The position numbers and the translations under genes were made by a program. A DNA stretch of 49,395 bases from Lachnospiraceae bacterium. Its GTDB lineage: Bacteria > Bacillota > Clostridia > Lachnospirales > Lachnospiraceae. The notes under the pieces were generated by a model. It did no database searches, was not told the DNA's origin, and worked only from the letters and a program-made list of their open reading frames with translations. The stretch lies in contig JAILID010000034.1 of NCBI GenBank assembly GCA_024695465.1, forward strand, positions 1 through 49,395. The letters run 5' to 3'. Of the stretch, positions 15,133 to 23,818 are shown in pieces (position 1 is the first letter of the stretch; each line of letters opens with the position of its first letter).

Positions 15133-16134
15133 TCAGCCCATCCGGTCCCGGATCGCAAGCAGAAGAAGCTCGATTGTCAGGTCAAAATTAACGTTTGCCT
15201 TAAGACGGCTGCCGGCCTTCCCGATGGCCTTGAGGATCTCCTCAAGCCCCTCGTAGGAGACGGCGGCGGCCTCCCTCCGGATCTCGGCAAACTCCGGGCG
15301 GAAGGCCAGGCTGTCCGGGTCTTTCGCCGCCTTATAATAGAGGACGTCCCTGAACCAAAGCGTCATAAGGTCCAGGAATTCCCCGATCTTATCTTTGTTC
15401 TCCGCCAGACTCCTGATCGCGGCGGTCAATTCCGCCGCCTGCAGGCGCTGCATGTTCTTCATCAGGCCGACCAGCTCTTCCCGCCTTTTCCGGAAGTCGG
15501 GATCAAGGGCCGCCTCCCGGGCTCTTCCGATATTGCCCTGGGCGTAGGACGCGATCATCCCGGCTTCCCCCTCCGCAAGGCCGCATTCCTTAATAAGATA
15601 GTCCCTTACCTCCCGGTCCGCGACGGCCCTCAGATCCAGGCGGACGCAGCGGGAACGGACCGTCTCAAGCAGGGCGTCCGGATTGTCCGCAAGGAGCAGG
15701 ATGACGGCGTAGGGCGGGGGATCCTCGATGGTCTTCAGGAGGGCGTTCTGGGCCTGGACATTCATCTTGTCCGCCTCCGGCACGATATAGACCTTCCGGG
15801 GACTTTCGTAGGGACGGATGCCGGCGCTGTTCACCAGCTGCTCCCGGATCTCGTCTACCGTGATGAGCGCGGGCTTTTCATGGCGGACCCAGATAATATC
15901 GGGATGATTGCCGCTCAGCGCTTTCCGGCAGGAGAGGCAGCGTCCGCAGGGGACGTCCGGGCCGCCGCTGCAGAGCATCGCCCTGGCGTAAAGCCCGGCA
16001 AGCAGCTTCTTCCCCGAGCCCTTCTCCCCGCAAATAAGGCTGGCGTGCGGGATGTGTCCGCTCTTAACCGCGTTTTCCATATGCCTTATGATATCCTTCT
16101 GGCCCCGTACGGCCTTGAAGCCTTCCTCTTTCAC
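15133..16134 (-). CDS. holB: DNA polymerase III delta-prime subunit
   Basis: I start at GTG 16134, which has AAGGAGG eight bases upstream; an upstream ATG at 16185 gives a 17-residue extension without a ribosome site. The resulting 333-aa protein has the AAA+ clamp-loader features: P-loop GEKGSGKK, the zinc-binding Cys cluster (C...CGRCLSC), ALLKTIEDPP and the SRC sensor/arginine-finger motif (VRSRCVRLDL). Delta-prime is a fixed part of the clamp loader that places the beta clamp on DNA. It is the first gene of the housekeeping operon. Confidence 0.94.
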   Translation of the reverse strand: MKEEGFKAVRGQKDIIRHMENAVKSGHIPHASLICGEKGSGKKLLAGLYARAMLCSGGPDVPCGRCLSCRKALSGNHPDIIWVRHEKPALITVDEIREQLVNSAGIRPYESPRKVYIVPEADKMNVQAQNALLKTIEDPPPYAVILLLADNPDALLETVRSRCVRLDLRAVADREVRDYLIKECGLAEGEAGMIASYAQGNIGRAREAALDPDFRKRREELVGLMKNMQRLQAAELTAAIRSLAENKDKIGEFLDLMTLWFRDVLYYKAAKDPDSLAFRPEFAEIRREAAAVSYEGLEEILKAIGKAGSRLKANVNFDLTIELLLLAIRDRMG

Positions 16135-16176
16135 GGCTTTCCTCCTTCCGTTATTATCGAATATTTGAATGGGTTT

Positions 16177-16205
16177 ATTGTACAATTATTTGGGGAAAAA
16201 AGCAA
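16177..16205 (-). promoter_or_regulatory. Promoter for the holB-ricT-trmN6-rsmI operon
   Basis: On the minus strand, TTGCTT (16200-16205) and TACAAT (16177-16182) are 17 bases apart. The -35 box overlaps the T-tail of the preceding terminator. The transcript would start about 35 bases before the GTG of holB. Confidence 0.55.
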
Positions 16206-16231
16206 GTACCGGGCGGCCAATGCCGCCCGGT
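16190..16231 (-). terminator. Intrinsic terminator after the FNT gene
   Basis: Read on the minus strand, ACCGGGCGGC (222-231 complement) and GCCGCCCGGT form a perfect 10-bp stem (16208-16217 with 16222-16231, 4-base loop), followed after ACTTGC by six T. It closes the carB-FNT unit. Confidence 0.8.
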
Positions 16232-16248
16232 CTTAATGCCTGCGCTAT

Positions 16249-16875
16249 TCATTTTCCTCCGGATACATACGCGCGGAGCAGGGGCAGAAGCACCCCGCCC
16301 GCGCAGTTGCCGGCGGTGATCACGAGTATTGCAAGGACCGCCCGGCCGCTAAAGGCGCCGGCGATCCAGAAATAGAACATATCCGCGACGCAGTGCTCCG
16401 TTCCGCAGAGGATAAAGCCCATGACCCCGAAGACGAGGGCCAGGTATTTCCCTGCTTCGTGGGGGATCCGGCCGTAGCCTTCCACCGCGATGTAGATAAA
16501 GATGTTGCACAAAAGCCCCAGGAAAAAGAGGCTCACGAAGCTGTCGTCCAGCTTGGCCGCGGCCAGGCCGGCGGCCTTTTCCGCCATCGCCTCTCCCGAC
16601 CGGCCAAGGCGGGCCGCGAAGGCGATAAGGCCGGTCCCGACGAGATTGCCCAGCCAGATGACCGGCAGGCGGAGCGCGTAGCTTTTATCATTCTGGAACA
16701 CATAGCAGACCTTGCCGGTAAAGAGATGAAAGCCGAAGGAGCAGACGCTGAAGAGCCCGACGGTGAAGAGCAGGGCTCCCAGGACCTTGTTCTCGACGGC
16801 CAGGAAGACCACTCCCCCGAGGGCGATGCTGATCCCGGCAAGGATTCCCGATACAAATGTTTTCGCTGTACTCAT
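16249..16875 (-). CDS. Formate/nitrite transporter (FNT) family channel
   Basis: A 208-aa protein of six hydrophobic segments with FNT features: the N-terminal SGILAGISIALGG helix, FHLFTGKVCYVF (the LFTG motif region), WLGNLVGTG with the conserved Asn, and CGTEHCVADMFYF with the central His (GxEHCVADM). FNT channels move formate, nitrite, hydrosulfide or lactate. At 208 residues it is shorter than FocA (about 280). It starts 24 bases after carB with GGGGAGGAAG as ribosome site, so it is probably cotranscribed with carB and ends at a strong terminator. Substrate cannot be read from the sequence. Confidence 0.85.
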   Translation of the reverse strand: MSTAKTFVSGILAGISIALGGVVFLAVENKVLGALLFTVGLFSVCSFGFHLFTGKVCYVFQNDKSYALRLPVIWLGNLVGTGLIAFAARLGRSGEAMAEKAAGLAAAKLDDSFVSLFFLGLLCNIFIYIAVEGYGRIPHEAGKYLALVFGVMGFILCGTEHCVADMFYFWIAGAFSGRAVLAILVITAGNCAGGVLLPLLRAYVSGGK

Positions 16876-16899
16876 AGCTTCCTCCCCGGCCTGTGCTTC

Positions 16900-19800
16900 T
16901 TAAGCCTTGTCCCGGATCTTAGAATGCCACTCCTGAAGCGAGCGGACCTCGCCCCTGCCCTTGGCGTTCACCTGGGCGATGCCTTCCGCGGCCGCCTTGG
17001 CCGCCGCGATGGTGGTGATATAGGGGATCTTGTGCTTGATCGCTGCCTTCCGCAGGTAGCTGTCGTCGTGTATGCTGTCCTTCCCGATGGGGCTGTTCAC
17101 GATGAAGTCGATCTTGCCGTTGGTGATGAGATCCAGAATATTGGGACGGCCCTCGAAGAGCTTCTTGACCTTCCTGACCGGGATCCCGGCTTCCGCGATC
17201 AGGTCGTGTGTCCGGCCCGTGGCGATCAGGTTAAAGCCGTCGCGGTCCAGCAGCCGGGCGACTTCCACGATCTCCGGCTTGTCCTTCTCGTTGACGGAAA
17301 GAAGGGCCGTGCCTCCCAGAGGAAGCGTCGCCTTGGCGGCCTCTTCCGCCTTGAAGAAGGCTTCGCCGGTCGTCTTCGCGATTCCCAGAACCTCGCCGGT
17401 GGAACGCATTTCCGGTCCGAGAAGCGGGTCGACTTCCTGGAACATATTGAAGGGGAAGACCGCTTCCTTGACCCCGTAATAGGGGATATCCCTCTCGCCG
17501 AGGGCGGGAACCGGGGAGGGCCTGCCGGTCAGCTCGCTGGTGATGATCTCCGTCGCGAGCGGCACCATGCGGATCCCGCAGACCTTGGAGACCAGCGGCA
17601 CCGTCCGGGAGGCTCTTGGATTGGCTTCCAGCACGTAAACCGTACCGTTCTCAATCGCGTACTGCATGTTCATAAGGCCTACGACGTGCATTTCCTCCGC
17701 GATCTTCCTCGTGTACTCCTTGATCGTCTCCAGATGCCCGTCGTCGATATGGCGGGAGGGAATGATGCAGGCCGAGTCGCCGGAATGGATGCCGGCCAGC
17801 TCGATGTGTTCCATAACCGCCGGGACGTAGGCGTGGGTGCCGTCGGAGATGGCGTCCGCCTCGCATTCGAGCGCGTGGTTCAGGAAGCGGTCGATCAAGA
17901 TGGGCCGGTCCGGGGTCACCCCGACCGCGGCTTCCATGTAGCCGGTCATCGCCTCGTCGTCGTAGACGACTTCCATGCCCCGGCCGCCCAGCACGTAGGA
18001 GGGGCGCACCATGACCGGATAGCCGATGCTGTTGGCGATCTTTTTGGCCTCTTCCACCGTCGCGGCCATGCCGGATTCCGGCATCGGGATATGAAGCTTG
18101 TCCATCATGACGCGGAAGAGATCCCGGTCTTCCGCCAGGTCGATGACCTCCGGCGAAGTGCCGAGGATCCGGACCCCGTACTTCTTAAGGTCCGCCGCGA
18201 GGTTGAGCGGCGTCTGGCCGCCGAACTGGGCGATCACACCCGCCGGCTTCTCCTTCCGGTAGATCGAGAGGACGTCCTCCAGGGTCAGCGGCTCGAAATA
18301 AAGCTTATCGGAGGTGTCATAGTCCGTCGAGACGGTCTCCGGGTTGCAGTTGACGATGATGGTCTCAAAGCCCAGCTTCTTTAAGGACTGGGCCGCGTGG
18401 ACGCAGCAGTAATCGAATTCGATGCCCTGGCCGATCCGGTTGGGACCTCCGCCCAGGATCATGATCTTGGGGCGGTCTTCATTTACCGGATTGTGGTCCG
18501 GCGCGTTGTAGGTCGAGTAGAAGTAGGCGCTGTCTTCCGTCCCGGATACATGCACCCCGTCCCAGGCCTCGGTCACGCCCAGCGCTTCGCGGCGGCTGCG
18601 GATCTCCTCTTCGGAGAAGGGCAGGATCTCGGAGAGGTACTTGTCGGAGAAGCCGTTCTTCTTGGCGGACGCGAGCATCTCGTCGCTGACGTCTCTCCCG
18701 GCGGCGATGAGGGCTTCCTCCTCCTCCACCAGCTCCTTCATCTGGGAAATGAAATACTTCTTGACGCGGGTGAGCTCGTAGATCTCATCGACGGACGCGC
18801 CCTTCCGGAGGGCTTCGTACATGATGAAATGCCTTTCGGAGGAGGCGGTCACCAGCTTCTTCAAAAGCTCCTCTTTGGAGAGGGCGTCAAAGCCGGCGGC
18901 GTGCCCGAGGCCATAGCGGCCCTTCTCCAGCGAGCGGATCGCCTTCTGGAAGGCTTCCTTGTAGTTCTTGCCGATGCTCATGACTTCGCCGACGGCCCGC
19001 ATCTGGGTGCCGAGCTTGTCCTCTACGCCCTTGAACTTCTCAAAGGCCCAGCGGGCGAACTTTACGACGACATAGTCCCCGTCCGGCTTGTACTTGTCCA
19101 GCGTCCCGTACTTTCCGCAGGGCAGGTCGGCCAGCGTAAGGCCGCAGGCCAGCTTCGCGGAGACCAGCGCGATCGGGAAGCCGGTCGCCTTGGAGGCCAG
19201 GGCCGAGGAGCGGGAGGTGCGGGGGTTGATCTCGATGACGATGATCCGGTCGGAAACCGGGTCGTGGGCAAACTGGACGTTGGTGCCGCCGATGACGCCG
19301 ATGTGCTCGACGATCTTGTAGGCCTGCTCCTGCAGTCTGTCCATGACCTCCTTAGAGATCGTAAGCATCGGGGCGGTGCAGAAGGAATCCCCGGTGTGGA
19401 CCCCCATGGGATCTACATTTTCGATAAAGCAGACCGTGATCATGTTGTTGTCCGCGTCCCGGACGACTTCCAGCTCCAGCTCCTCCCAGCCCAGGATGGA
19501 TTCCTCCACGAGGACCTGATGGACGAGGGATGCCTGGAGGCCTCTGGCCATGACGATCCTGAGCTCCTCCTTATTATAAACAAGGCCGCCCCCGGCTCCG
19601 CCCATCGTATAGGCCGGGCGGAGAACGACCGGATATCCCAGCTTATCGGCGATGGCAAGTCCCTCCTCGATACTGTAAGCGACCTCTGATCTTGCCATCT
19701 CGATGCCGAGCATGTTCATGGTTTTCTTGAACTCGACGCGGTCCTCGCCGCGCTCGATCGCGTCCACCTGGACGCCGATTACCTGGACCTTGTATTTGTC

Positions 19801-20124
19801 CAGAATCCCTTCCTTATAGAGCTCGGAGGCGAGGTTTAATCCTGACTGGCCGCCCAGGTTGGGCAGCAGGGCGTCCGGACGCTCTTTGGCGATGATCTGC
19901 TCCAGCCGTTCGGTGTTGAGGGGCTCGATGTAGGTGACGTCGGCCATCTCCGGGTCCGTCATGATGGTGGCCGGATTCGAGTTGACAAGTACGATTTCAT
20001 AGCCGAGGCTCCTTAACGCCTTGCAGGCCTGGGTCCCGGAATAATCAAACTCGCAGGCCTGGCCGATAACGATCGGACCGGAGCCAATGATGAGCACCTT
20101 CTTGATGTCTTTTCTAAGCGGCAT
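16900..20124 (-). CDS. carB: Carbamoyl-phosphate synthase large subunit
   Basis: A full-length 1074-aa protein with the duplicated ATP-grasp architecture: IGSGPIVIGQACEFDYSGTQ near the N-terminus, GGAGGG in the first half, MILGGGPNRIGQGIEFDYC starting the second half, GGRGMEVVYDD, and a C-terminal MGS-like allosteric domain (LIATGRTHDLIAEAGIPVRKV). It makes carbamoyl phosphate for pyrimidine and arginine synthesis, using ammonia from the small subunit CarA. No carA is adjacent, so the subunits are encoded apart. Its own promoter lies upstream and the ribosome site is GAAGGAGG. Confidence 0.98.
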   Translation of the reverse strand: MPLRKDIKKVLIIGSGPIVIGQACEFDYSGTQACKALRSLGYEIVLVNSNPATIMTDPEMADVTYIEPLNTERLEQIIAKERPDALLPNLGGQSGLNLASELYKEGILDKYKVQVIGVQVDAIERGEDRVEFKKTMNMLGIEMARSEVAYSIEEGLAIADKLGYPVVLRPAYTMGGAGGGLVYNKEELRIVMARGLQASLVHQVLVEESILGWEELELEVVRDADNNMITVCFIENVDPMGVHTGDSFCTAPMLTISKEVMDRLQEQAYKIVEHIGVIGGTNVQFAHDPVSDRIIVIEINPRTSRSSALASKATGFPIALVSAKLACGLTLADLPCGKYGTLDKYKPDGDYVVVKFARWAFEKFKGVEDKLGTQMRAVGEVMSIGKNYKEAFQKAIRSLEKGRYGLGHAAGFDALSKEELLKKLVTASSERHFIMYEALRKGASVDEIYELTRVKKYFISQMKELVEEEEALIAAGRDVSDEMLASAKKNGFSDKYLSEILPFSEEEIRSRREALGVTEAWDGVHVSGTEDSAYFYSTYNAPDHNPVNEDRPKIMILGGGPNRIGQGIEFDYCCVHAAQSLKKLGFETIIVNCNPETVSTDYDTSDKLYFEPLTLEDVLSIYRKEKPAGVIAQFGGQTPLNLAADLKKYGVRILGTSPEVIDLAEDRDLFRVMMDKLHIPMPESGMAATVEEAKKIANSIGYPVMVRPSYVLGGRGMEVVYDDEAMTGYMEAAVGVTPDRPILIDRFLNHALECEADAISDGTHAYVPAVMEHIELAGIHSGDSACIIPSRHIDDGHLETIKEYTRKIAEEMHVVGLMNMQYAIENGTVYVLEANPRASRTVPLVSKVCGIRMVPLATEIITSELTGRPSPVPALGERDIPYYGVKEAVFPFNMFQEVDPLLGPEMRSTGEVLGIAKTTGEAFFKAEEAAKATLPLGGTALLSVNEKDKPEIVEVARLLDRDGFNLIATGRTHDLIAEAGIPVRKVKKLFEGRPNILDLITNGKIDFIVNSPIGKDSIHDDSYLRKAAIKHKIPYITTIAAAKAAAEGIAQVNAKGRGEVRSLQEWHSKIRDKA

Positions 20125-20168
20125 ATGTACCTCCTTCGGAGAATGCGTTAACAGTTCATATCTAATCT

Positions 20169-20197
20169 ATTATATATTGTTCAAAGGCACCTGGCAA
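20169..20197 (-). promoter_or_regulatory. Promoter for carB
   Basis: On the minus strand, TTGCCA (20192-20197) and TATAAT (20169-20174) are 17 bases apart. The leader to the ATG at 20124 is about 40 bases and too short for a PyrR-type attenuator. A small CAAAG-ACTTTT-CTTTG hairpin lies upstream, at the end of the exopolysaccharide operon, and is a weak terminator candidate. Confidence 0.75.
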
Positions 20198-20227
20198 AGA
20201 AAAGTCTTTGAAAAGTAGCCTAAAATT

Positions 20228-21388
20228 TTATCTCCCAGCCTTCGAAAAAATAGCAGATTTGTCCACGAGCCATAGGACTCCCGCGTATAGGAAATGAAAA
20301 AACAGCGCCGCCCCGACGGCAAGAAGGATGCTGCAAAGGACGTAGACGCTCTCCCGGTTCGTTCCCAGCCTTTCCATGATCCTTTTGACGGCGGCAAACG
20401 CGAGGCCCTGGTAGAGATAGATCTCGAGGCTGATCGACCCGAGAAAGCGGAAAAGCCGGGAATCTAAAGTGAAAAAGCGCGCGGAAAGAAAGAGGGAGGC
20501 GGCAAAAAGAACCGAGCTGAAGTCCAGAACCGGATGTTCTTTAAGAAACGGAAACGCCAGATAGAGGATGTAGGAAATGAAAAACGCGCTCCCGGTCCGG
20601 AAGAGCCGTTTCTTCGCGGCCCTGCGATCCGGATCCGGGAAGCTGCCTTCCACCGGGTCCATGCCTCCCGCCGGAATTTTGCCTTCCGCCGGGGCCGCGC
20701 CTTCCACCGGAGTTTTGCCCTCCGCCGGCCGGGGCACTCCCCCGCCCGTAAGCCGCAAGCCCTCCGTTCCCGCGTAAACCCCAAAGACAAAGGCCAGGGC
20801 TCCCCGGGCCGTGACATAGGGCCAGCCGACTGCCGGAAAGAAGAGCATGTAGCATAGGATCGTCAGAAAAAGGACGAGAAGCCGGGTTTTCATTTTCTCA
20901 AAACCGCGGAAAATGATGTAGAAAAACGCGTAGAAGAGGCACTGGGTCACGATATACCAGCTGTAGGTCAGCTCCGGATCGCCGCTGAAGCAGCTAAGGA
21001 ACATTCCTGCCGGGGTAACCGCCCTGCCGGAGATTTGAAAGAAGGCGAAAAAGACCAGGTTGGCGAGGACATAGGGCAGGAGAACCGCCCGGACCCTCTT
21101 TCGGATAAAGCCGGCAAGGCCCCAGCGGGCCGAAAGCGCGAGGCCGAAGCCCGAAAGCGCGAAAAAAACGCCCACGGCCAGGTGGCCCTGATAGACAAAG
21201 GGCTCAAAGGATGTTCGATAGGCGCCGTTTAGGTAGCTGTAAGCGTCCGGGGCGTGGACAAGAAGGATGTAGAGGGAGAAGAAGCCTCTGAGGGCTTCCG
21301 TGTCCCTGCGGGAAAGGCCGTCCCCATCCTTCTTTTTCCGCAGGCCAAAAAAGAGCAGGAAGAGATACAGAATCGACGCCGCTGTCAT
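20228..21388 (-). CDS. Membrane acyltransferase (acyltransferase-3 family)
   Basis: A 386-aa protein with about ten hydrophobic segments. The N-terminal motif RRDTEALRGFFSLYILLVHAPDAY has the Arg and His positions of acyltransferase-3 enzymes, which O-acetylate surface sugars, and GVFFALSGFGLALS matches the family's second motif. A loop at about 195-240 has a Pro/Gly/Glu-rich degenerate repeat (PAEGKTPVEGAAPAEGKIPAGG). It overlaps the acetyltransferase gene by 4 bases and is the last gene of the exopolysaccharide locus, where it probably decorates the polymer. Which sugar it modifies is unknown. Confidence 0.83.
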   Translation of the reverse strand: MTAASILYLFLLFFGLRKKKDGDGLSRRDTEALRGFFSLYILLVHAPDAYSYLNGAYRTSFEPFVYQGHLAVGVFFALSGFGLALSARWGLAGFIRKRVRAVLLPYVLANLVFFAFFQISGRAVTPAGMFLSCFSGDPELTYSWYIVTQCLFYAFFYIIFRGFEKMKTRLLVLFLTILCYMLFFPAVGWPYVTARGALAFVFGVYAGTEGLRLTGGGVPRPAEGKTPVEGAAPAEGKIPAGGMDPVEGSFPDPDRRAAKKRLFRTGSAFFISYILYLAFPFLKEHPVLDFSSVLFAASLFLSARFFTLDSRLFRFLGSISLEIYLYQGLAFAAVKRIMERLGTNRESVYVLCSILLAVGAALFFHFLYAGVLWLVDKSAIFSKAGR

Positions 21389-21939
21389 GGCCGCTTCCAG
21401 AAATAATCAAGGATGCGCTCAATGGAGTCCTGATCCGAGGGCTGCCCCTTAAACGCGCGCCTTTTTTCGGCCAGCTCCTCCACCGTGCCGATCACCCGGG
21501 CCGGATTCCCGCCCACGACCGCCCCTTCCGGAACGTCCTTCGTCACGACGCTCCCCGCGCCGACAATCGCGTTGGGGCCGATCCTGACGCCATAAAGGAT
21601 CGTGCTGTTCGAACAGATCACCACGTTGTCGAAGATCTCGATCGTCCCCATGTGGTAGTCCGAAAAGACTTCCCCCGGAGCCTTCCCCTCCCGCCTCGAC
21701 AGCATGTCGTTGATAATGTCGTGGGTGATAAAGGTGACCCCGGCGGAGACGATCACGTTGTCGTGCAGCTTCACCATATAGGGCTCTTCCGGAATCGTCC
21801 GGGAACAGTAGAAGCAGTTCTCCCCGAAGCCGGCAAAAAGCCCGCTTTTCTTTAAAAATCCGGTTCTTTTCTGGCCGCTCATGACCGCGACGCGGGCCTT
21901 GGTCAGCAGCATGCCCCGGCGGCTTAACTTTCTTATCAC
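21385..21939 (-). CDS. Hexapeptide-repeat (left-handed beta-helix) acetyltransferase
   Basis: A 184-aa protein with isoleucine-patch repeats (DNVVICSNSTILYGVRIGP, AIVGAGSVVTKDVPEGAVVGGNPARVIG), the NodL/LacA/maa-type acetyltransferase fold. The acetyl-CoA-dependent family O-acetylates sugars. The likely catalytic His lies in THDIIND. It overlaps both neighbours by 4 bases (ATGA), so it is translated in a chain with the capsular-type glycosyltransferase upstream and the membrane acyltransferase downstream, and likely acts on a polysaccharide precursor. Confidence 0.85.
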   Translation of the reverse strand: MIRKLSRRGMLLTKARVAVMSGQKRTGFLKKSGLFAGFGENCFYCSRTIPEEPYMVKLHDNVIVSAGVTFITHDIINDMLSRREGKAPGEVFSDYHMGTIEIFDNVVICSNSTILYGVRIGPNAIVGAGSVVTKDVPEGAVVGGNPARVIGTVEELAEKRRAFKGQPSDQDSIERILDYFWKRP

Positions 21940-22934
21940 AGGATGGCTCCTTTCAGCAGTTTCCCGTAAAAAGTGGGTTTTCCGTTTCTTGTTTCCGGAA
22001 AACGCAGCTTCCAGGTCAGCTTAAACAAAGAGGTTTCCGATGTCATCTCTTTCCATTTCCCTTCGTCGAAGGGCCGGCCGAAGCAATTCAGGAGATCGTC
22101 GCAGCATGGATTGTTCTTCGGGATCCGCCGGAACATTTCCCGAACCCTGCGGTCCATCTGCATGGCCAGCACGATGAGGTAATCGAGAAAAAGATAGTCG
22201 ACGGCCATGGTATTATTCTCCCAGTAGTGGTACAAGAGATCCCGGATCAGGGCAAAAGCGTAGCGTCCTTCCCCATCCGCCGCCATCGCGTGATTGGCGA
22301 ATCTTCCGCAGGCCGCGGAAAGATGCAGGTAACCGGGCCGCTTGATGGACCAGACCGGTCCCTCAAAGGCGTAGGAATAATCTCCGCTGCAGAAAGTCGT
22401 CGCGTCGAGCCAGAGCCCCCCGTAACGGGCGAGCAGCTCGATCCGTAAGAGGTCCGAAGCGTGGGTCCTGGAAATCTGCCCTTTGCGGATCTTCTCCTCA
22501 ATGAAAGCGGGAAACCCGACGTAATCCCGGTAGTTGTCCTCCGTCAGGAAGATGACCTCCCGGCCGGCGGCATGACGCCTTATGGAAGCGACGCATCGCC
22601 GGACCAGCGGCGGGGCGGCTTCCTCTCCCTGCCACCAACAGACATAGACCGCGTTTTCCATGGCCGGGTCCGCGGGAGGCAGGGCCTCCGGGCCTTTATA
22701 GTCCTTCCGGAACGCGCGGAAGGTCTTCCTGAAATAGGCGCTCATGATCGCGTGCTTATTCAAAAGGCGGCGTTTCATCGCCGGCGTCTCCAGATTGCTT
22801 CTTCGGACGCTGATCTGGATATCGGCCTTGCCCGCGAGGACCCGCAGGGCGTCCGCCTTGCCGGTCACTTCCGCGATCCGGGCTGTCGAAGCCAGCTCCC
22901 GCCTGATTTTCCCTGCTTTAACCCTTATAGACAT
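21936..22934 (-). CDS. Capsular polysaccharide synthesis-type sugar transferase (GT32-like)
   Basis: A 332-aa soluble protein whose core (about 90-230) has the features of the Caps_synth/Gly_transf_sug families: VYVCWWQGEEAAPPLVRRC, FLTEDNYRDYV, KGQISRTHASDLLRIELLARYGGLWLDATTF, the LxDA being the metal-binding DXD-like site. These enzymes transfer a hexose from a nucleotide sugar. Its start overlaps the stop of the HPr-kinase-like gene by one base, which ties it to the radical SAM cassette as well as to the polysaccharide genes. It could glycosylate the polymer repeat unit or, more speculatively, the candidate peptide. Confidence 0.8.
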   Translation of the reverse strand: MSIRVKAGKIRRELASTARIAEVTGKADALRVLAGKADIQISVRRSNLETPAMKRRLLNKHAIMSAYFRKTFRAFRKDYKGPEALPPADPAMENAVYVCWWQGEEAAPPLVRRCVASIRRHAAGREVIFLTEDNYRDYVGFPAFIEEKIRKGQISRTHASDLLRIELLARYGGLWLDATTFCSGDYSYAFEGPVWSIKRPGYLHLSAACGRFANHAMAADGEGRYAFALIRDLLYHYWENNTMAVDYLFLDYLIVLAMQMDRRVREMFRRIPKNNPCCDDLLNCFGRPFDEGKWKEMTSETSLFKLTWKLRFPETRNGKPTFYGKLLKGAIL

Positions 22935-23818
22935 CAGACCTCTTCCCCTGAAAAGACAGCATTCTTCACCGTATAAACCGCCGTCTCATCCTTTCTGCAT
23001 GAAAAATGAAAAACCGGCGTCTCCTTCATCAGCTGATCCAGCGTATCAAGGGCGGCTGACAGGCAATCCTCCTCCCAGTAGGGAAGAAAGATATTCGGAA
23101 AAAGCCTCTCCGCCGTCTCCTCCATATCAAGTTTCCGGATCCGGTTCCCAGCCCCTTTCGAAAGGACAACGAGGGCCGCAAGCGGCGCCATGCGCCGGCT
23201 CTTGTAGGGGGATGAGCCGGTCCAGGGAGAGCCGGCCGCGTAAAAGCCCTCCTCCCGCTTCACCAGAAACACCTTATCCCCGTTCAGGATCTCTGCGTCC
23301 AGACAGCGCTGCCACAATTCCGCCTGGGTGGTCTTGCCGCTCCCGGAGGGGGCCGTAAAGACCAGCGCCCGCCCCCCGAAGGAGACCGCGGAGGCATGAA
23401 GGAGCAGCATCCCCTCGAAAGCCCCCCGCATGGTCATCGCGCCCAGGATAAGGCCCGGATAGCCGGGCTCAGTCTTTCTTTCAGGCGCCCCCGCCCCCGC
23501 AAGGGGGTTGGAAAAGACCGCGCATTCCTTCCAGTCGGGCGAGGCCTTAAGGCGTTCCCGGGGATTTTTCGGGGAGCGGATGAGATGGCCCCCGTCCCGG
23601 CGCCGGTCCAGCTGAAAGCCGAACAAAGGACCCTGCTTCCCGGAAGACGCCGGGTCTTCCGCTCCGGACGCTTCAAGGTTCCCGGCCGGATGCGCTCGGA
23701 AGGAGATAAAGGTTTCGCCCCCCTCTTCCGCTTCAAAGCCCGCGAAGAAATCAAGAGCTTCCTCATCGGCCCCCTCAATTGTGATTTTCTTTCCCGCTAT
23801 CTTATAAAAGTTCTTCAT
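22934..23818 (-). CDS. HPr-kinase-like P-loop protein of RiPP-type clusters
   Basis: A 294-aa protein. The C-terminal half resembles the HPr kinase/phosphorylase catalytic core: LLLHASAVSFGGRALVF, Walker A APSGSGKTT (156-164), then EILNGDKVFLV where HPrK has its second acidic motif. The N-terminal half is unlike HPrK. It is too divergent to be the carbon-catabolite enzyme. Similar stand-alone proteins occur beside PqqD-like and radical SAM genes (for example ScmC-type proteins) and in lasso-peptide clusters where a relative phosphorylates the peptide. Here it follows the ABC exporter, overlapping it by 17 bases. A peptide or carbohydrate kinase role is inference. Confidence 0.75.
   Translation of the reverse strand: MKNFYKIAGKKITIEGADEEALDFFAGFEAEEGGETFISFRAHPAGNLEASGAEDPASSGKQGPLFGFQLDRRRDGGHLIRSPKNPRERLKASPDWKECAVFSNPLAGAGAPERKTEPGYPGLILGAMTMRGAFEGMLLLHASAVSFGGRALVFTAPSGSGKTTQAELWQRCLDAEILNGDKVFLVKREEGFYAAGSPWTGSSPYKSRRMAPLAALVVLSKGAGNRIRKLDMEETAERLFPNIFLPYWEEDCLSAALDTLDQLMKETPVFHFSCRKDETAVYTVKNAVFSGEEV

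Noticed and set aside
16393-18384. 663-codon open frame on the plus strand
   Set aside because: It lies antisense to carB and the FNT gene, both well supported. Long antisense frames are common in GC-rich genes; it has no ribosome site and a composition unlike a protein.
22934-23818. Catabolite-control HPr kinase/phosphorylase (hprK)
   Set aside because: Only the P-loop region resembles HPrK; the N-terminal half differs and the context is a peptide/polysaccharide locus.
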